NCBI GenBank assembly: GCA_934699065.1
Contig: CAKUWD010000006.1
Location: 1 to 34,313, forward strand
DNA length: 34,313 nt
Direction: 5' to 3'
Source of the DNA: an uncultured Treponema sp.
GTDB taxonomy: Bacteria > Spirochaetota > Spirochaetia > Treponematales > Treponemataceae
Under the pieces are notes generated by a model. The model had not been told where the DNA came from and did no database searches. It was given only the letters and a program-made list of their open reading frames with translations. Of this stretch, positions 7,760 to 14,910 are shown one piece after another. Both the position numbers and the translations under genes were made by a program. How positions within the stretch are numbered: the first letter of the stretch is position 1; each line of letters starts with the position of its first letter.

Positions 7760-7765
7760 ATTATA
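7760..7765 (-). promoter_or_regulatory. -10 box of brnT/brnA, leaderless configuration
   Basis: TATAAT on the minus strand ends 7 bases before the brnT ATG. A -35 box is weak (TTATTC-like at about 18 bases). Transcription would start at or next to the start codon. Confidence 0.45.
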
Positions 7766-7802
7766 ACATATTAATCTTTAATTGAATAATTTTTTAAAAA
7801 TA

Positions 7803-7826
7803 AAGCGGTGATTTTACATCACCGCT
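7803..7826 (-). terminator. Terminator of htpG
   Basis: AGCGGTGAT and ATCACCGCT form a 9-bp stem. Read on the minus strand it is followed by TTATTTTTAAAAAA, a T-rich tail. It lies about 120 bases downstream of the htpG stop. Confidence 0.65.
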
Positions 7827-7906
7827 CCTATGATTTATACCGCACAAAATGTGTCGACACTAAATTAATTTTACACGCAGTCCGGCAGGGCTGTCGTGCT
7901 CATAGC

Positions 7907-7943
7907 GTTTTATTCGGTACGCAAAAAGAGTAGCCGTATAAAA
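7907..7943 (-). other. Hairpin directly after the htpG stop codon
   Basis: GTTTTATTCGG and CCGTATAAAAC pair with one mismatch across a loop of about 15 bases, starting at the base after the htpG stop. It may protect the 3' end of the mRNA. No known motif was recognised. Confidence 0.35.
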
Positions 7944-9923
7944 CTATTTACTCAACAAATTGTTGAGGTGCTTAACAAACTCTGCAGGTTCTTTTACTTC
8001 CATGCCAGCAATCATGAGGGCCTGGGTAAAGAGAACTTCTGAGATGTCGGCAATTACTGCTTCGTCGCTTGTGTCCTTGAGGCGAGCAACGATTGGATGG
8101 TCGCCGTTTACCTCGAGAATAGGCTTGAGGTCTGGACCGGCCTGACCCATTGCCTTCATCATCTGAATCATCTGATAGCTTGGATCATTCTCGTCTACTA
8201 CAATACAAGATGGGTTTTCGCCTGAAAGGGTCTTAGAAAGTTTTACTTCCTTAACCTTGTCGCCAAGTGCCTTCTTGATTTTTTCAGTAACAGGCTTGAA
8301 TTCTTCTTCCTTCTTTTTAGCTTCTTCTTTATCGCCGCCAAGGTCTTCATCTGAGCCGGAACGGTTTACAGCTTTGAGCTCGAACTCATTCTTGTATTTT
8401 CCGAAGCCCGGAATTACGATGTCGTCGATATCATCATCCATGATAAGAACTTCAAAGCCCTTGTCTGTGTAAGCCTTTACGAGTGGGTTTGCACGGAGGT
8501 TCTTTTCGTCGCTTCCGCTGATGTAGAAGATTGCCTTCTGGTCTGTCTTCATACGCTGAACGTAGTCTGCAAAGCTTGTGTAATTTCCGTCGCCTGTACC
8601 AGATGCGTCTGTAGACTTAAAGCGAACGATTTCTGCAATTTCGTCGCGGTTTGCGTAGTCGCTGTAAAGACCTTCCTTCATTGGGCGGTTGAAGTTGCGT
8701 ACGAACTTTTCCCACTTTTCAATTGCTTTTTTGTCTTCATCCTTGCGGTCTGCTTCGGCAATTTTCTTTGCCTTGTCTGCAGCCTCGCCCATTTTCTTAA
8801 ACTCGGAAAGCAGCTTCTTTACAGAAGAAGACTTAATATTGTCGAGGATGCGGTTCTGCTGAAGGATTTCGCGGCTTACGTTCAATGGCAAGTCTTCAGA
8901 ATCAATAATACCACGAACAAAACGAAGGTAGCTTGGCAAAAGCTCACGGTCATCATCTGTGATAAATACGCGTTTTACATAAAGCTTAAGTCCGCTCTTG
9001 TAATCTGCCTGGTACATATCAAAAGGAGCTGTCTGTGGAACAAAGAAGAGAGTTGTATATTCCTGAGTTCCTTCTGCGTGTGTATGAACGTAGTGGAGAG
9101 GATCCTGTCCGTCGTGGCCGAAGGTCTTATAGAACTCGTTGTAATCTTCTTCCTTGAGCTCACTCTTTGCACGCTTCCAGAGGGCGCTCGCACTGTTTAC
9201 CTGGTCAATCTTGCTTTCGCTGCCAGTTTCTTTTCCCTTGTCATCATATTTTTTCTGTTCGTAATGAAGATAAATTGGGAAAGCAATGTGGTCGCTATAT
9301 TTCTTAATAAGTTCTTCAATCTTCCAGCGGCTTGCGAACTCCTTGCTGTCGTCATTCAAGTGCATTTCGATTGCAGAACCTGTGAGTTCAGGCTTATCAA
9401 AACCATATTTCTTTGCAGCAGCAGAATCTGCAGCTACTTCTTCAATTTCATAAGAGTTTGTACCATCAGAAGACCAGTGCCAGATTTTTCCGTCGCCTGC
9501 AGCCTTACGGGTATAAACATCAATCTTTTTAGCAGCCATGAAGGCAGAGTAGAAACCTACACCAAACTGACCGATAAGAGCTGAGTCCTTAGAAGCCTCA
9601 GCTGTAAGCTGCTCCATAAAGGCCTTAGTTCCTGAGCGGGCAATTGTACCGAGGTTGTTAGTCAAATCCTCGTCTGTCATACCGATACCAGAATCCTGAA
9701 CGGTAAGTACAGATTCCTTTTCATCAAAAGTGATGTCAATTCTTGGTTCGAACTTGATGTTCTTGAATGCCTCATCAGAAACTGTGAGATACTTTAATTT
9801 ATCCAGCGCATCAGAACCGTTTGAAACGATTTCGCGAAGGAAAATGTCTTTATTAGAATAAAGTGAATGAATGATAAGTTTGAGAAGCTGATTTACTTCT
9901 GTCTGGAATTCGTATTTTGCCAT
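7944..9923 (-). CDS. htpG: Molecular chaperone HtpG (Hsp90)
   Basis: This 659-residue cytosolic ATP-dependent chaperone has the GHKL ATPase motifs in order: NGSDALDKL (36-44), DSGIGMT (78-84), GTIARSGTKAF and IGQFGVGFYS in the first 130 residues, then the middle domain with LPLNVSREILQQNRIL, and a C-terminal dimerisation region. The length is close to other bacterial HtpG proteins. A site (GGAG) lies about 8 bases before the ATG. It appears to be a single-gene transcript with its own terminator. No CIRCE element (TTAGCACTC...GAGTGCTAA) was seen upstream, so heat-shock control, if any, is by another route. Confidence 0.98.
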   Translation of the reverse strand: MAKYEFQTEVNQLLKLIIHSLYSNKDIFLREIVSNGSDALDKLKYLTVSDEAFKNIKFEPRIDITFDEKESVLTVQDSGIGMTDEDLTNNLGTIARSGTKAFMEQLTAEASKDSALIGQFGVGFYSAFMAAKKIDVYTRKAAGDGKIWHWSSDGTNSYEIEEVAADSAAAKKYGFDKPELTGSAIEMHLNDDSKEFASRWKIEELIKKYSDHIAFPIYLHYEQKKYDDKGKETGSESKIDQVNSASALWKRAKSELKEEDYNEFYKTFGHDGQDPLHYVHTHAEGTQEYTTLFFVPQTAPFDMYQADYKSGLKLYVKRVFITDDDRELLPSYLRFVRGIIDSEDLPLNVSREILQQNRILDNIKSSSVKKLLSEFKKMGEAADKAKKIAEADRKDEDKKAIEKWEKFVRNFNRPMKEGLYSDYANRDEIAEIVRFKSTDASGTGDGNYTSFADYVQRMKTDQKAIFYISGSDEKNLRANPLVKAYTDKGFEVLIMDDDIDDIVIPGFGKYKNEFELKAVNRSGSDEDLGGDKEEAKKKEEEFKPVTEKIKKALGDKVKEVKLSKTLSGENPSCIVVDENDPSYQMIQMMKAMGQAGPDLKPILEVNGDHPIVARLKDTSDEAVIADISEVLFTQALMIAGMEVKEPAEFVKHLNNLLSK

Positions 9924-10055
9924 TATTTAACTCCAATTACCTTTAGTGTTAACTTTTAAAATAATAACAAAAAGAAGTTTTCGGCAAGTTTTTTCATCAT
10001 CAAATTAAAAAAACATCCCTTATTATAGAAACTATATGTCAACTTTTTACTCTTC

Positions 10056-10084
10056 TTGACCAAGCTTGAATAAATCTTTAATAT
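10056..10084 (+). promoter_or_regulatory. Promoter of the unknown gene at 10092, leaderless configuration
   Basis: TTGACC (10056-10061), 17-base spacer, TAATAT (10079-10084), then 7 bases to the ATG at 10092. The expected transcription start falls on or next to the A of the ATG. Confidence 0.65.
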
Positions 10085-10091
10085 TTACAGT

Positions 10092-10613
10092 ATGACTAAA
10101 CAGGCTGATATTCTTACTGAATTTTTAGACTCTAAGACGATTGATTCACTTTCAACTTTTCTTAACAAAGAAAAGTCTTATGAATCATCTGCTGATACAA
10201 TTGCCGCTGCGTTTGGTTCTGGAAAGGGTTTTTCTAAAATGAAGAATGATGCTGTTGAGAAGCTTGTTTCCAGCTTTAAAAACAACCTTACGCTCTTAAT
10301 TCAAAAAACCTGGGTTGAAAAATCTGACATAGCATTAAAAGACCAACTGCTTTACCAGCTTGATATTTTCTTAAGCAATAAATCTTGGAAAGATAATTAC
10401 GTTCTCTTTTTACAGTTGATTAATCAGGCAGTATTCCTGATGTTCGGTCAGAAGCCGGACACCCCTGATTTTGCAGAATATACTCTCCGCATTGATCCTG
10501 AATTTGGAATTTTCTGGTGGTACATTTCAAACCTTCCTCCCAAAACTGAATGGTCAGAAGAAAAATGCCGGTTAGCTATGCTGCTCGGAATGTATTTCCT
10601 TGCAAACTACTAA
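10092..10613 (+). CDS. Conserved-looking protein of unknown function
   Basis: This 173-residue protein has no signal peptide and no transmembrane segment, so it is probably cytosolic. It looks mostly helical, with a Ser/Lys-rich N-terminal third (ADTIAAAFGSGKGFSKM) and an aromatic C-terminal part (PEFGIFWWYISNLPPKTEW, then LAMLLGMYFLANY). I recognise no family. Independent support that it is real: a good promoter immediately upstream and a strong terminator 14 bases after the stop. There is no Shine-Dalgarno sequence; the promoter position implies a leaderless mRNA. Confidence 0.75.
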   Translation: MTKQADILTEFLDSKTIDSLSTFLNKEKSYESSADTIAAAFGSGKGFSKMKNDAVEKLVSSFKNNLTLLIQKTWVEKSDIALKDQLLYQLDIFLSNKSWKDNYVLFLQLINQAVFLMFGQKPDTPDFAEYTLRIDPEFGIFWWYISNLPPKTEWSEEKCRLAMLLGMYFLANY

Positions 10614-10626
10614 AATTGATTTAAGC

Positions 10627-10662
10627 AGACCGGAGCTTTTAGAGTTCCGGTCTTTTTTTTTT
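10627..10662 (+). terminator. Rho-independent terminator
   Basis: AGACCGGA (10627-10634) pairs with TCCGGTCT (10646-10653), followed by ten T residues. It ends the transcript of the unknown gene at 10092-10613. Confidence 0.88.
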
Positions 10663-10670
10663 ACAAAACG

Positions 10671-10699
10671 GCGGTGGTTGAGCCTGTCGAAACTACCGC
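10671..10699. repeat. Short-form GGTGGTTGAG palindromic repeat upstream of proA
   Basis: GGTGGTTGAG, then CCTGT, then CGAAACTACC, extended outward by one GC pair on each side. It is one of four copies of the same palindromic element in the window (others at 11614, 19792 and 30371). It ends about 5 bases before the proA ribosome-binding site (AGGAG), so folding of the mRNA here could affect proA translation. Confidence 0.8.
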
Positions 10700-10714
10700 T
10701 TTATAGGAGTCTTT

Positions 10715-12004
10715 ATGGACATTAAAAAAATTACCGATTCCCTTCGCTCTGCCAGCCAGAAGCTTGCCCTTCAGAATGCCAGCGAAAAAAACGCTGCCCT
10801 GGCTGCCGTTGCCGAAGCCCTGGACAAAAACCGTGCTTCCATTATTGCGGCTAACAAGGCTGATATTGATGCTGCATGCGCAAACGGAATGAGCGAGTCT
10901 ATTATTGACCGCCTTTTGCTTAATGACAAAAGAATCGACGGAATTATTGAAAGTCTCCGTCTTGTAATTGGCCAGACAGACCCCGTTGGCGAAGAAGTTG
11001 CCGGCTGGAAAACTCCTAATGGAATGACAATCCACCAAGTTCGCGTGCCTCTTGGAGTTGTTGCGATTATTTATGAAAACCGCCCTAACGTAACTGTAGA
11101 CGCCTTTAGTCTTGCTTACAAAAGTGGAAATGCAATTTTACTGCGCGGTTCTTCATCTTCTTATAAATCTAATGTGGAAATTGTCCGTGTAATCCGCGAG
11201 GCGCTTGCCGGTGTGACTGGCGGAGTTCCAGAAGCAATTGAACTTGTTGAAGTTCGCGACCATGACCACAGCGACGTAGACCAGATTTTGAACGCTGTTG
11301 GTATGATTGATGTCTGCCTGCCACGCGGCGGTAAAAAGCTTATTCAGAATGTTGTGCAGAATGCCAGAGTTCCTGTAATTGAAACCGGAAGCGGCGTTTG
11401 CCATCTTTATGTAGACAGCGAAGCAAATCTTGATATGGCCTGCACAATTGCAGAAAATGCAAAAATCCAGCGCCCATCAGTTTGTAATGCAATTGAGTGT
11501 ATTGTTGTTCACAACAAAGTCGCAGCCGACTTCCTTCCAAAACTCGAAGCAAAGTTTGCTGGCCGCGTAAAGCTGCATGCAGATGAGCGTGCATACGAGA
11601 TTCTGAAAAATGCGGTGGTTGAGTGTCCGCAAGGCGGACGTATCGAAACCACCCTTCTCCCGGCCACCGACGCCGACTTTGGCAACGAATACCTGGACTA
11701 CGAATGCTGCATCAAAATTGTAGATTCAATTGAGGAAGCCATAAGCTACATCAATTCTCACAATACAAAACACAGCGAAAGCATAATTTCAGAAAGCCGC
11801 GCAAACACACGCCTCTTCCAGGCAATGATTGACGCCAGCTGCGTTTACGTAAATGCCAGCACCCGCTTTACAGACGGCGGCGAATTCGGCTTTGGCGCAG
11901 AACTTGGAATCTCAACCCAGAAACTGCACGCCCGCGGTCCAATGGGAATCAAAGTATTAACTACTACAAAGTATCTGATAGACGGGGAAGGACAGATAAG
12001 ATAA
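10715..12004 (+). CDS. proA: Glutamate-5-semialdehyde dehydrogenase (gamma-glutamyl phosphate reductase)
   Basis: ProA reduces gamma-glutamyl phosphate with NADPH to glutamate semialdehyde, step two of proline synthesis, in the cytosol. Typical motifs are present: VPLGVVAIIYENRPNVTVDA, LRGSSSS, LPRGGKKLI, and the catalytic cysteine in QRPSVCNAIE (C257). The C-terminal FGFGAELGISTQKLHARGPMG is also typical. At 429 residues it is about a dozen longer than most. The excess maps to residues 300-313 (AVVECPQGGRIETT), which is encoded by an in-frame copy of the dispersed palindrome, in the variable loop before EYLDYECCIKIVDSIEEAI. The frame is intact and the loop is away from the active-site cysteine, so function is probably kept. 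It is followed by proB after 44 bases. Confidence 0.97.
   Translation: MDIKKITDSLRSASQKLALQNASEKNAALAAVAEALDKNRASIIAANKADIDAACANGMSESIIDRLLLNDKRIDGIIESLRLVIGQTDPVGEEVAGWKTPNGMTIHQVRVPLGVVAIIYENRPNVTVDAFSLAYKSGNAILLRGSSSSYKSNVEIVRVIREALAGVTGGVPEAIELVEVRDHDHSDVDQILNAVGMIDVCLPRGGKKLIQNVVQNARVPVIETGSGVCHLYVDSEANLDMACTIAENAKIQRPSVCNAIECIVVHNKVAADFLPKLEAKFAGRVKLHADERAYEILKNAVVECPQGGRIETTLLPATDADFGNEYLDYECCIKIVDSIEEAISYINSHNTKHSESIISESRANTRLFQAMIDASCVYVNASTRFTDGGEFGFGAELGISTQKLHARGPMGIKVLTTTKYLIDGEGQIR
11614..11653 (+). repeat. Long-form palindromic repeat inserted in frame in proA
   Basis: GGTGGTTGAG and CGAAACCACC flank an inner hairpin, GTCCGC-AAG-GCGGAC (11625-11639). The same nested structure is found at 30371 with a different inner-stem sequence. 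It is translated as part of ProA residues 300-313, where ProA proteins from other bacteria have a shorter variable loop. Confidence 0.85.
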
Positions 12005-12035
12005 AAAGCTTTTAGCTAAAAGCTAATAGCTTTTT
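12003..12035 (+). promoter_or_regulatory. Hairpin between proA and proB next to the proB ribosome-binding site
   Basis: AAAAAGCTTTTAGCT and AGCTAATAGCTTTTT pair with one mismatch around AAA. It starts at the proA stop codon and ends directly before the AAGGAG of proB. The 3' arm ends in five T residues, so it could act as a weak terminator or limit proB translation. Confidence 0.5.
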
Positions 12036-12048
12036 AAGGAGTTATGGA

Positions 12049-12846
12049 ATGGGAAAAATTAATGACAGCTTAAAAAAAGCACGCAAAATAGTAATCAAAA
12101 TCGGCAGCAACACTCTGGCAAAAGCCGATGGAACTCAGAACACCCAGTTCATGGAAGAATTCGCCCAGCAGTGCGCTGAGCTTATTAAACAGGGAAAGCA
12201 GATTATTCTGGTTTCTTCCGGAGCTCAGGTTGCCGGCGTTTCTACAACAAAGGAATGGGCCCGCAAAAAGGATGTTCACTACCGTCAGGCTCTTTGTGCA
12301 ATCGGACAGGTTGAGCTTATGCACCAGTGGCGCAAGGCCTTCCAGAAGCAGGATCTCCACATCGGCCAGCTCCTTCTCACAAAAGATGATTTTAAAAACG
12401 AGCACCGCAGTCTTAATATCCGCAATACACTTTTTACACTTGTAGACGAAGGTGTTGTACCCATCATCAACGAAAACGACAGTGTAAGCTTCGACGAAAT
12501 CAAAATCGGCGATAACGATAACCTTTCTGCCCTCACAGCAATTCTCTGGTCTGCAGATCTTTTGATTCTTTTCAGCGACATCGATGGAGTTTACTCAGAT
12601 AATCCAAAAACAAATCCGGATGCCAAACTGATTGAAACTGTTGAATCAATTCCAGAGCTCCGCAAAACAATTAAGATTGGAGAAACAAATGCATTTGGAA
12701 CCGGCGGTATGGAAACAAAAATCCAGGCCGCTGAAAAGGTAACTGAATATGGAATTGAAATGCTGCTCGCAAACGGTGGTCATGAAAAGGCACTCACAGG
12801 ACTTTTAGACGAAAAGGCAAAGGGAACTTTGTTCTCTGCAGAATAA
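12049..12846 (+). CDS. proB: Glutamate 5-kinase, single-domain form
   Basis: ProB phosphorylates glutamate, the first and normally feedback-inhibited step of proline synthesis. The amino-acid kinase fold is complete: KIVIKIGSNTLA at the N-terminus, ILVSSGAQVAGV, INENDSVSFDEIKIGDNDNLSA, LLILFSDIDGVYSDNP, and GTGGMETKIQAAEKV near the end. At 265 residues it lacks the C-terminal PUA domain of the 367-residue E. coli enzyme; single-domain forms are known. AAGGAG lies about 7 bases before the ATG. It is co-transcribed with proA and followed by a terminator. ProC is encoded 2 kb further on. Confidence 0.96.
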   Translation: MGKINDSLKKARKIVIKIGSNTLAKADGTQNTQFMEEFAQQCAELIKQGKQIILVSSGAQVAGVSTTKEWARKKDVHYRQALCAIGQVELMHQWRKAFQKQDLHIGQLLLTKDDFKNEHRSLNIRNTLFTLVDEGVVPIINENDSVSFDEIKIGDNDNLSALTAILWSADLLILFSDIDGVYSDNPKTNPDAKLIETVESIPELRKTIKIGETNAFGTGGMETKIQAAEKVTEYGIEMLLANGGHEKALTGLLDEKAKGTLFSAE

Positions 12847-12863
12847 TAAATAAACGCAATGTC

Positions 12864-12895
12864 ATCCCCTGGCTTGACCAGGGGATCTTTCTTTT
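12864..12895 (+). terminator. Terminator of the proAB operon (TGTCAT-type repeat)
   Basis: ATCCCCTGG and CCAGGGGAT form a perfect 9-bp stem around CTTGA, followed by CTTTCTTTT. The sequence begins TGTCATCCC (from 12860), like other dispersed elements in this window, so a repeat seems to have become the terminator. Confidence 0.78.
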
Positions 12896-12899
12896 ATAA

Positions 12900-13212
12900 C
12901 TACTTTATCTTCTTCAACTTATCCAAAAATCCGTTTAATACTTTTTCATTAATTTCTGGATTCACCTGATTAATCTTTCTTGCAATCTTTTCAGCATAAG
13001 TAACTGTAATCAAACCTGCTTCAACAAGTTTTAAAAGCATTTGTAATCCCAAGAGCCTTGGCTTGTTCATCAGAAATAATTCCTACTTCCTGAAGAATAA
13101 TATCTGGGACACAAACTTCCTCATAGTATTCTGATATTTTCTTTATGATAGAAATATCAGATTTTGAGTAATCTATAAGTATGTTTGCATCACAAATTGC
13201 AATTACAGCCAT
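12900..13212 (-). pseudogene. PIN-domain toxin with internal deletion and frame change
   Basis: The N-terminal part (13212 to about 13040) reads IAICDANILIDYSKSD...VCVPDIILQEV, the start of a PIN-domain ribonuclease with its first acidic residues. After ALGIT the frame runs into a stop at 13021. In the frame shifted by one base, the sequence from ATG 13040 continues as 46 residues (LLKLVEAGLITVTYAEKIA ... FLDKLKKIK), matching the C-terminal tail of this PIN family. The middle of the domain, with the remaining catalytic acidic residues (usually about 65-70 residues), is missing. A deletion junction near 13040 explains this better than a sequencing error. The start overlaps the end of the XRE-ImmA/IrrE gene by 10 bases, as in an intact toxin-antitoxin operon. 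Confidence 0.75.
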
Positions 13213-14333
13213 TCTGCAACTCTCTCCCTCATCTCTGTTGCGGAAAGATTCAAGATTTCAGCTGCACAACTTATTGTAATTTTTTCCTGTTCATAGGCCA
13301 GACGAACCAATCTTTCAAATCTTTCTTCGGTAAAACTGAATGAAGAAAGTTCTGCCGGCTCATCAGTTGCAGGAACCATTTCAGATATAGATTTAGGTTC
13401 ATAATTGTTTTTCAAATCATGACCATATTTCTGGCAATATAGTTTTGCAAACTCTATATATAAATAACCAGGCTTAAAACGATCTCCTATAAGAGAATTC
13501 AAACGATACAAAACTGTTTTATAGCTTACACCAAAATATTGCTTTATCTGCAATACAGCATCAACCCAGGAGATTCCACTATGAGCTTCCCATTGTTTTA
13601 TAAATGCTTTTTCTGGCATTAAAAACTCTGCAGCAAATGTATCAGCTTCTTTTTCTTCAGATTCGTTTTCCTCTGCAAACTCGCCATCAAAAGAAGTTTT
13701 ATGAAGTATAAGATGTCCTAACTCATGAGCTATAGTAAATATCTTGCGTTCAACACTTATGTTCTCACTGTTATTTACTATTATTGCAGGACCACCATCT
13801 GCTTCATTTACAGAAAGACCAAAGGTTTTCTGGAAGTTAAAGTCATGAAGATAAAGTTTTATTCCCGCGTTTTCTATAAGAGAAACTATATCATACACAG
13901 GAGCATCTTCTTTGATTTTAAAAAGATTTCTGACTTCTTTTGCAGCCTCTTTAGGATCTTTAGAAACAACTTTCTTGAGTTTGTAATTTGATTTCTTCCC
14001 AGTTAATTCTTCAAGAGAAACATAATTCTTAAGCCAGATAGCAGAATCTATTTCCAGCTGATCTCTTTCTGCAACTTCTCTTGCTGTCAGCTTTGTATTA
14101 GTTCTGAATCTTAATGTCTTTAACTTTGGAGTTTCAGCCAGTAATTCAGGAAAAGAAACTCCAAGTGCTGTTGAGATTTTTATTAATGTCGAAGAATTTG
14201 GAGACGCCTTTTTGTTAAGAATATTAGAAAGAGTCGCCGTTCCCAATCCGCTTTTTTCTGCCAGTTGAGGAATAGAAAGCTTCTGAAGTTTCATATACCT
14301 TCTGACATTTCTACCCAAATCTGCTAAAGCCAT
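13203..14333 (-). CDS. XRE regulator fused to ImmA/IrrE-type metallopeptidase (antitoxin-like)
   Basis: An N-terminal helix-turn-helix (LGRNVRRYMKLQKLSIPQLAEKSGLG) is joined to a COG2856 (ImmA/IrrE) zinc peptidase domain with HELGH at about 203-207 and a downstream EKEADTFAAEFLMP, so both HEXXH and the third-ligand region are intact. A GTG at 14345 also opens the frame, but GGAGG then falls inside the gene; ATG 14333 has GGAGG at the right distance and gives 376 residues. XRE-COG2856 proteins are known partners of PIN and other toxins. The cognate PIN gene overlaps the 3' end but is deleted, leaving this as an orphan antitoxin or regulator. A palindrome upstream suggests autoregulation. Confidence 0.88.
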   Translation of the reverse strand: MALADLGRNVRRYMKLQKLSIPQLAEKSGLGTATLSNILNKKASPNSSTLIKISTALGVSFPELLAETPKLKTLRFRTNTKLTAREVAERDQLEIDSAIWLKNYVSLEELTGKKSNYKLKKVVSKDPKEAAKEVRNLFKIKEDAPVYDIVSLIENAGIKLYLHDFNFQKTFGLSVNEADGGPAIIVNNSENISVERKIFTIAHELGHLILHKTSFDGEFAEENESEEKEADTFAAEFLMPEKAFIKQWEAHSGISWVDAVLQIKQYFGVSYKTVLYRLNSLIGDRFKPGYLYIEFAKLYCQKYGHDLKNNYEPKSISEMVPATDEPAELSSFSFTEERFERLVRLAYEQEKITISCAAEILNLSATEMRERVAEWL

Positions 14334-14345
14334 AATAACCTCCAC

Positions 14346-14361
14346 ATTATACTAGTATAAT
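14346..14361. promoter_or_regulatory. 16-base perfect palindrome overlapping the antitoxin promoter
   Basis: ATTATACTAGTATAAT is perfectly self-complementary and contains a TATAAT in each direction. It ends 13 bases before the ATG of the XRE-ImmA/IrrE gene and is well placed as its autoregulatory operator. Confidence 0.5.
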
Positions 14362-14445
14362 ATAATATGTAATTATTGTCAAAATTCAAAATCAAATAGT
14401 TTTATATTAGATGATTATAAATGAACTATCCGGAAGCCATTTTTG

Positions 14446-14796
14446 TCAGCACCATTGCGAGACAGCAAATTCTACGAGGATAGATGAATCTAAATCTTCG
14501 TGAACCGCTTCGTTTCCTATTTTGCGAAGACGCGTAAATGATTTTGCTAAGAGGTTATTTATGATTCCATTGTCTTGAAGATAATTAATTCTTGTTAATT
14601 GAGATATATCAGAAATGTTTCCTGTTGGAACAGGAAAAGAATCGTATTCATAAATAAGTGCAGTGATTGTTTCGCCAATTTTTCGAATTTTATAAAGAGC
14701 ACTGTTAGGATCTGTGTAACAATAACTTTCTGCAAGTTTACCTAACTTAGTGAGAACAGGAAATTCTTTTTCGAAGCAATCAAACGATGATGACAT
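14446..14796 (-). CDS. DUF4145-type domain protein, probably a fragment of a type I restriction HsdR subunit
   Basis: The 116 residues resemble the N-terminal domain of HsdR-type subunits (DUF4145): FEKEFPVLTKLGKLAESYCYTDPN, then ALYKIRKIGETITALIYEY, then RINYLQDNGII and LRKIGNEAVHEDLDS. In intact proteins a helicase-nuclease of several hundred residues follows; here the frame ends after EFAVSQWC and nothing similar continues downstream. It may be a decayed restriction gene or a stand-alone HEPN-like protein. No Shine-Dalgarno sequence is visible; a TATAAT ends 6 bases before the ATG. It lies between the decayed PIN locus and proC, which supports the remnant view. Confidence 0.6.
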   Translation of the reverse strand: MSSSFDCFEKEFPVLTKLGKLAESYCYTDPNSALYKIRKIGETITALIYEYDSFPVPTGNISDISQLTRINYLQDNGIINNLLAKSFTRLRKIGNEAVHEDLDSSILVEFAVSQWC

Positions 14797-14802
14797 ATTT
14801 TA

Positions 14803-14830
14803 ATTATAACACACATTATATGAGTTGTAA
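14803..14830 (-). promoter_or_regulatory. Promoter of the DUF4145 gene, leaderless configuration
   Basis: On the minus strand TTACAA (plus 14825-14830), 16-base spacer, TATAAT (14803-14808), then 6 bases to the ATG at 14796. Confidence 0.5.
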
Positions 14831-14910
14831 GTAGTTAGTTTCTTATAAGTCTTAAACAAATCTGCCAACTATTGTATAATCAATTTATAAATAAAACTTT
14901 GAGGTGCATT

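Noticed and set aside
9078..9584. 168-residue plus-strand open frame opposite htpG
   Set aside because: It is fully antisense to the well-supported htpG coding sequence, has an unnatural composition and no homology pattern.
9924..10091. CIRCE heat-shock operator upstream of htpG
   Set aside because: No TTAGCACTC/GAGTGCTAA inverted repeat was found in this gap; only AT-rich sequence and the promoter of the next gene.
11614..11653. Palindrome in proA as a chance hairpin
   Set aside because: The same half-sites occur in three other places in the window and the inner stem covaries with the copy at 30371, so chance is unlikely.
12049..12846. proB as a truncated gene because it lacks a PUA domain
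   Set aside because: The kinase domain is complete and the stop is followed by a clean terminator; single-domain glutamate 5-kinases are a known form.
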